NCBI RefSeq assembly: GCF_003201605.1
Contig: NZ_QJJR01000001.1
Coordinates: 1 to 64,000, forward strand
From: Streptohalobacillus salinus
Lineage (GTDB): Bacteria; Bacillota; Bacilli; Bacillales; Amphibacillaceae
DNA length: 64,000 bases
Reading direction: 5' to 3'
Position numbers and translations under genes: made by a program. Below the pieces are notes generated by a model, which was not told the origin of the DNA, searched no databases, and saw only the letters and a list, made by a program, of their open reading frames with translations. This document shows positions 63,314 through 64,000 of the stretch, piece by piece. How positions within the stretch are numbered: the stretch's first letter is position 1; each line of letters begins with the position of its first letter.

Positions 63314-64000
63314 ATGGCTTTTAAAAGCAGTGGGATTAACCCAGCCAAGTTTCATGTTAGTCAATTGAAATTTTATATTTTCTTAGTACCATTCGCCATC
63401 TTTATGGCTTTGCCGATTATCTTTATTTTTAATCATGCCTTTAAGCCGTTAGATGAACTCTATGCTTTTCCCCCAAGGTTCTTTGTCATTAATCCGACCT
63501 TGGAAAATTTCCAGAACCTTGCCCAGCTTGCGGAACAATCGGGAATCCCGCTTTCGCGCTATGTGTTTAACAGTGTGTTTGTCACCGTCATTGTGGTCTT
63601 TTTATCGCTTGCCCTGTCAACCCTGGCGGGTTATGCCTTATCGAAAAAGCAGTTTCGCGGTAAAAAACTTTTATTAGAAGTGAATAATACCGCCTTAATG
63701 TTTGTTCCAATCGCCGTCATGATTCCGCGCTTTTTAACCGTTTCAGCGCTGGGGATTGAAGATACTTATTTTGCGCATATCTTTCCGCTTGTCGCAATGC
63801 CAGTCGGCTTGTTTTTGATTAAGCAGTTTATTGATCAAATTCCTGACTCATTGATTGAAGCAGCCGTGATTGATGGCGCTAATGATTTTAAGATTTACTG
63901 GAAAGTGATCTTACCACTCATTAAACCAGCAATTGCTACAGCTGCAATTTTAGCTTTTCAATTGGTCTGGAATGATATGGAAACATCGAATTTATACACA
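63314..64000 (+). CDS. carbohydrate ABC transporter permease, MalG type (partial)
   Basis: The first 229 codons of a permease that continues past the window edge. Start ATG 63314 after AAGGAAGGA. Helices begin near residue 20 (FYIFLVPFAIFMALPIIFIF); YVFNSVFVTVIVVFLSLALSTLAGYAL is the conserved second membrane region, and EAAVIDGANDFKIYWKVILPLIKPA is the EAA loop. It pairs with the MalF-type protein to form the channel of the importer. An enzyme for the imported sugar may follow beyond the edge. Confidence 0.92.
   Translation, partial: MAFKSSGINPAKFHVSQLKFYIFLVPFAIFMALPIIFIFNHAFKPLDELYAFPPRFFVINPTLENFQNLAQLAEQSGIPLSRYVFNSVFVTVIVVFLSLALSTLAGYALSKKQFRGKKLLLEVNNTALMFVPIAVMIPRFLTVSALGIEDTYFAHIFPLVAMPVGLFLIKQFIDQIPDSLIEAAVIDGANDFKIYWKVILPLIKPAIATAAILAFQLVWNDMETSNLYT

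Overview
The window reads as one continuous chromosomal segment of a low-GC Gram-positive bacterium of the Bacillaceae type. Evidence: many genes are closest in form to Bacillus proteins (MetI, YxjG, RsbQ, AbrB/Abh, DbpA/YxiN, YfmL, TagU-type LCP). Ribosome binding sites are strong GGAGG types, intrinsic terminators are numerous, and an S-box (SAM-I) and a GEMM-I (c-di-GMP) riboswitch are present. CcpA-type cre sites sit at sugar genes. Maltose phosphorylase, PfkA and lactate permease suggest a sugar-fermenting lifestyle, and the plant-polysaccharide hydrolases suggest growth on plant or algal material. Genus is not decidable from the sequence alone; a halophilic or alkaliphilic genus such as Amphibacillus or Halolactibacillus is only a guess. 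I see no rRNA, tRNA, CRISPR array, insertion sequence or prophage.

Layout. 0.4-3.4 kb: maltose phosphorylase and beta-phosphoglucomutase (minus strand). 3.8-4.6 kb: a lipoprotein and a small membrane protein. 4.7-8.0 kb: a surface-anchored endo-galactanase. 8.4-9.2 kb: TagI and an alkyltransferase-like DNA repair pair. 9.4-14.1 kb: an amino-sugar-type PTS operon (EIICB, PEP-mutase-like protein, CutC, SIS protein) with a NagR/YvoA-type GntR regulator and two matching operators. 14.2-18.5 kb: a chemoreceptor, an L,D-transpeptidase, an SH3 paralogue and an acetyltransferase. 18.9-20.4 kb: lactate permease. 20.7-25.9 kb: two GGDEF-EAL proteins flanking a DUF389 membrane protein. 26-31 kb: PfkA, a Gfo/Idh/MocA oxidoreductase, a second chemoreceptor and a RimK-like ligase. 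31.2-34.7 kb: a c-di-GMP riboswitch controlling a membrane diguanylate cyclase and an orphan solute-binding lipoprotein. 34.8-38.2 kb: an LCP protein, then a DUF1538-DUF1538-tandem-PII operon. 38.3-39.9 kb: a membrane-anchored GH43 enzyme. 40-43 kb: a YfmL-type helicase, an NmrA-type reductase and a hemolysin III family protein. 43.2-44.6 kb: arsR-acr3. 44.9-46.6 kb: an RsbQ-like hydrolase with a PAS-GGDEF protein. 47-50 kb: a DUF1801 protein, then S-box-controlled metI-yxjG. 50-54.5 kb: an aldose-epimerase-family protein, DbpA and a CoA-disulfide reductase-rhodanese with a CsoR/CstR-like operator. 54.6-57.4 kb: tetR and a CocE-family hydrolase. 57.6-58.2 kb: AbrB-family regulator and a GC-rich structured intergenic block. 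58.3-64 kb: an ArsR-like sugar-operon regulator divergent from a carbohydrate ABC importer that runs off the right edge.

Two themes tie the genes together. The first is carbohydrate use under catabolite control: polysaccharide hydrolases, phosphorylase, PTS, ABC importer and Gfo/Idh/MocA oxidoreductase, with cre-like sites at several of them. The second is dense c-di-GMP signalling: four GGDEF or GGDEF-EAL proteins within 26 kb, one behind a c-di-GMP riboswitch and one coupled to an RsbQ-type hydrolase. The most interesting systems are the riboswitch/cyclase/solute-binding-protein cassette, the RsbQ-PAS-GGDEF module, the amino-sugar operon that lacks nagA/nagB, and the DUF1538/tandem-PII operon.
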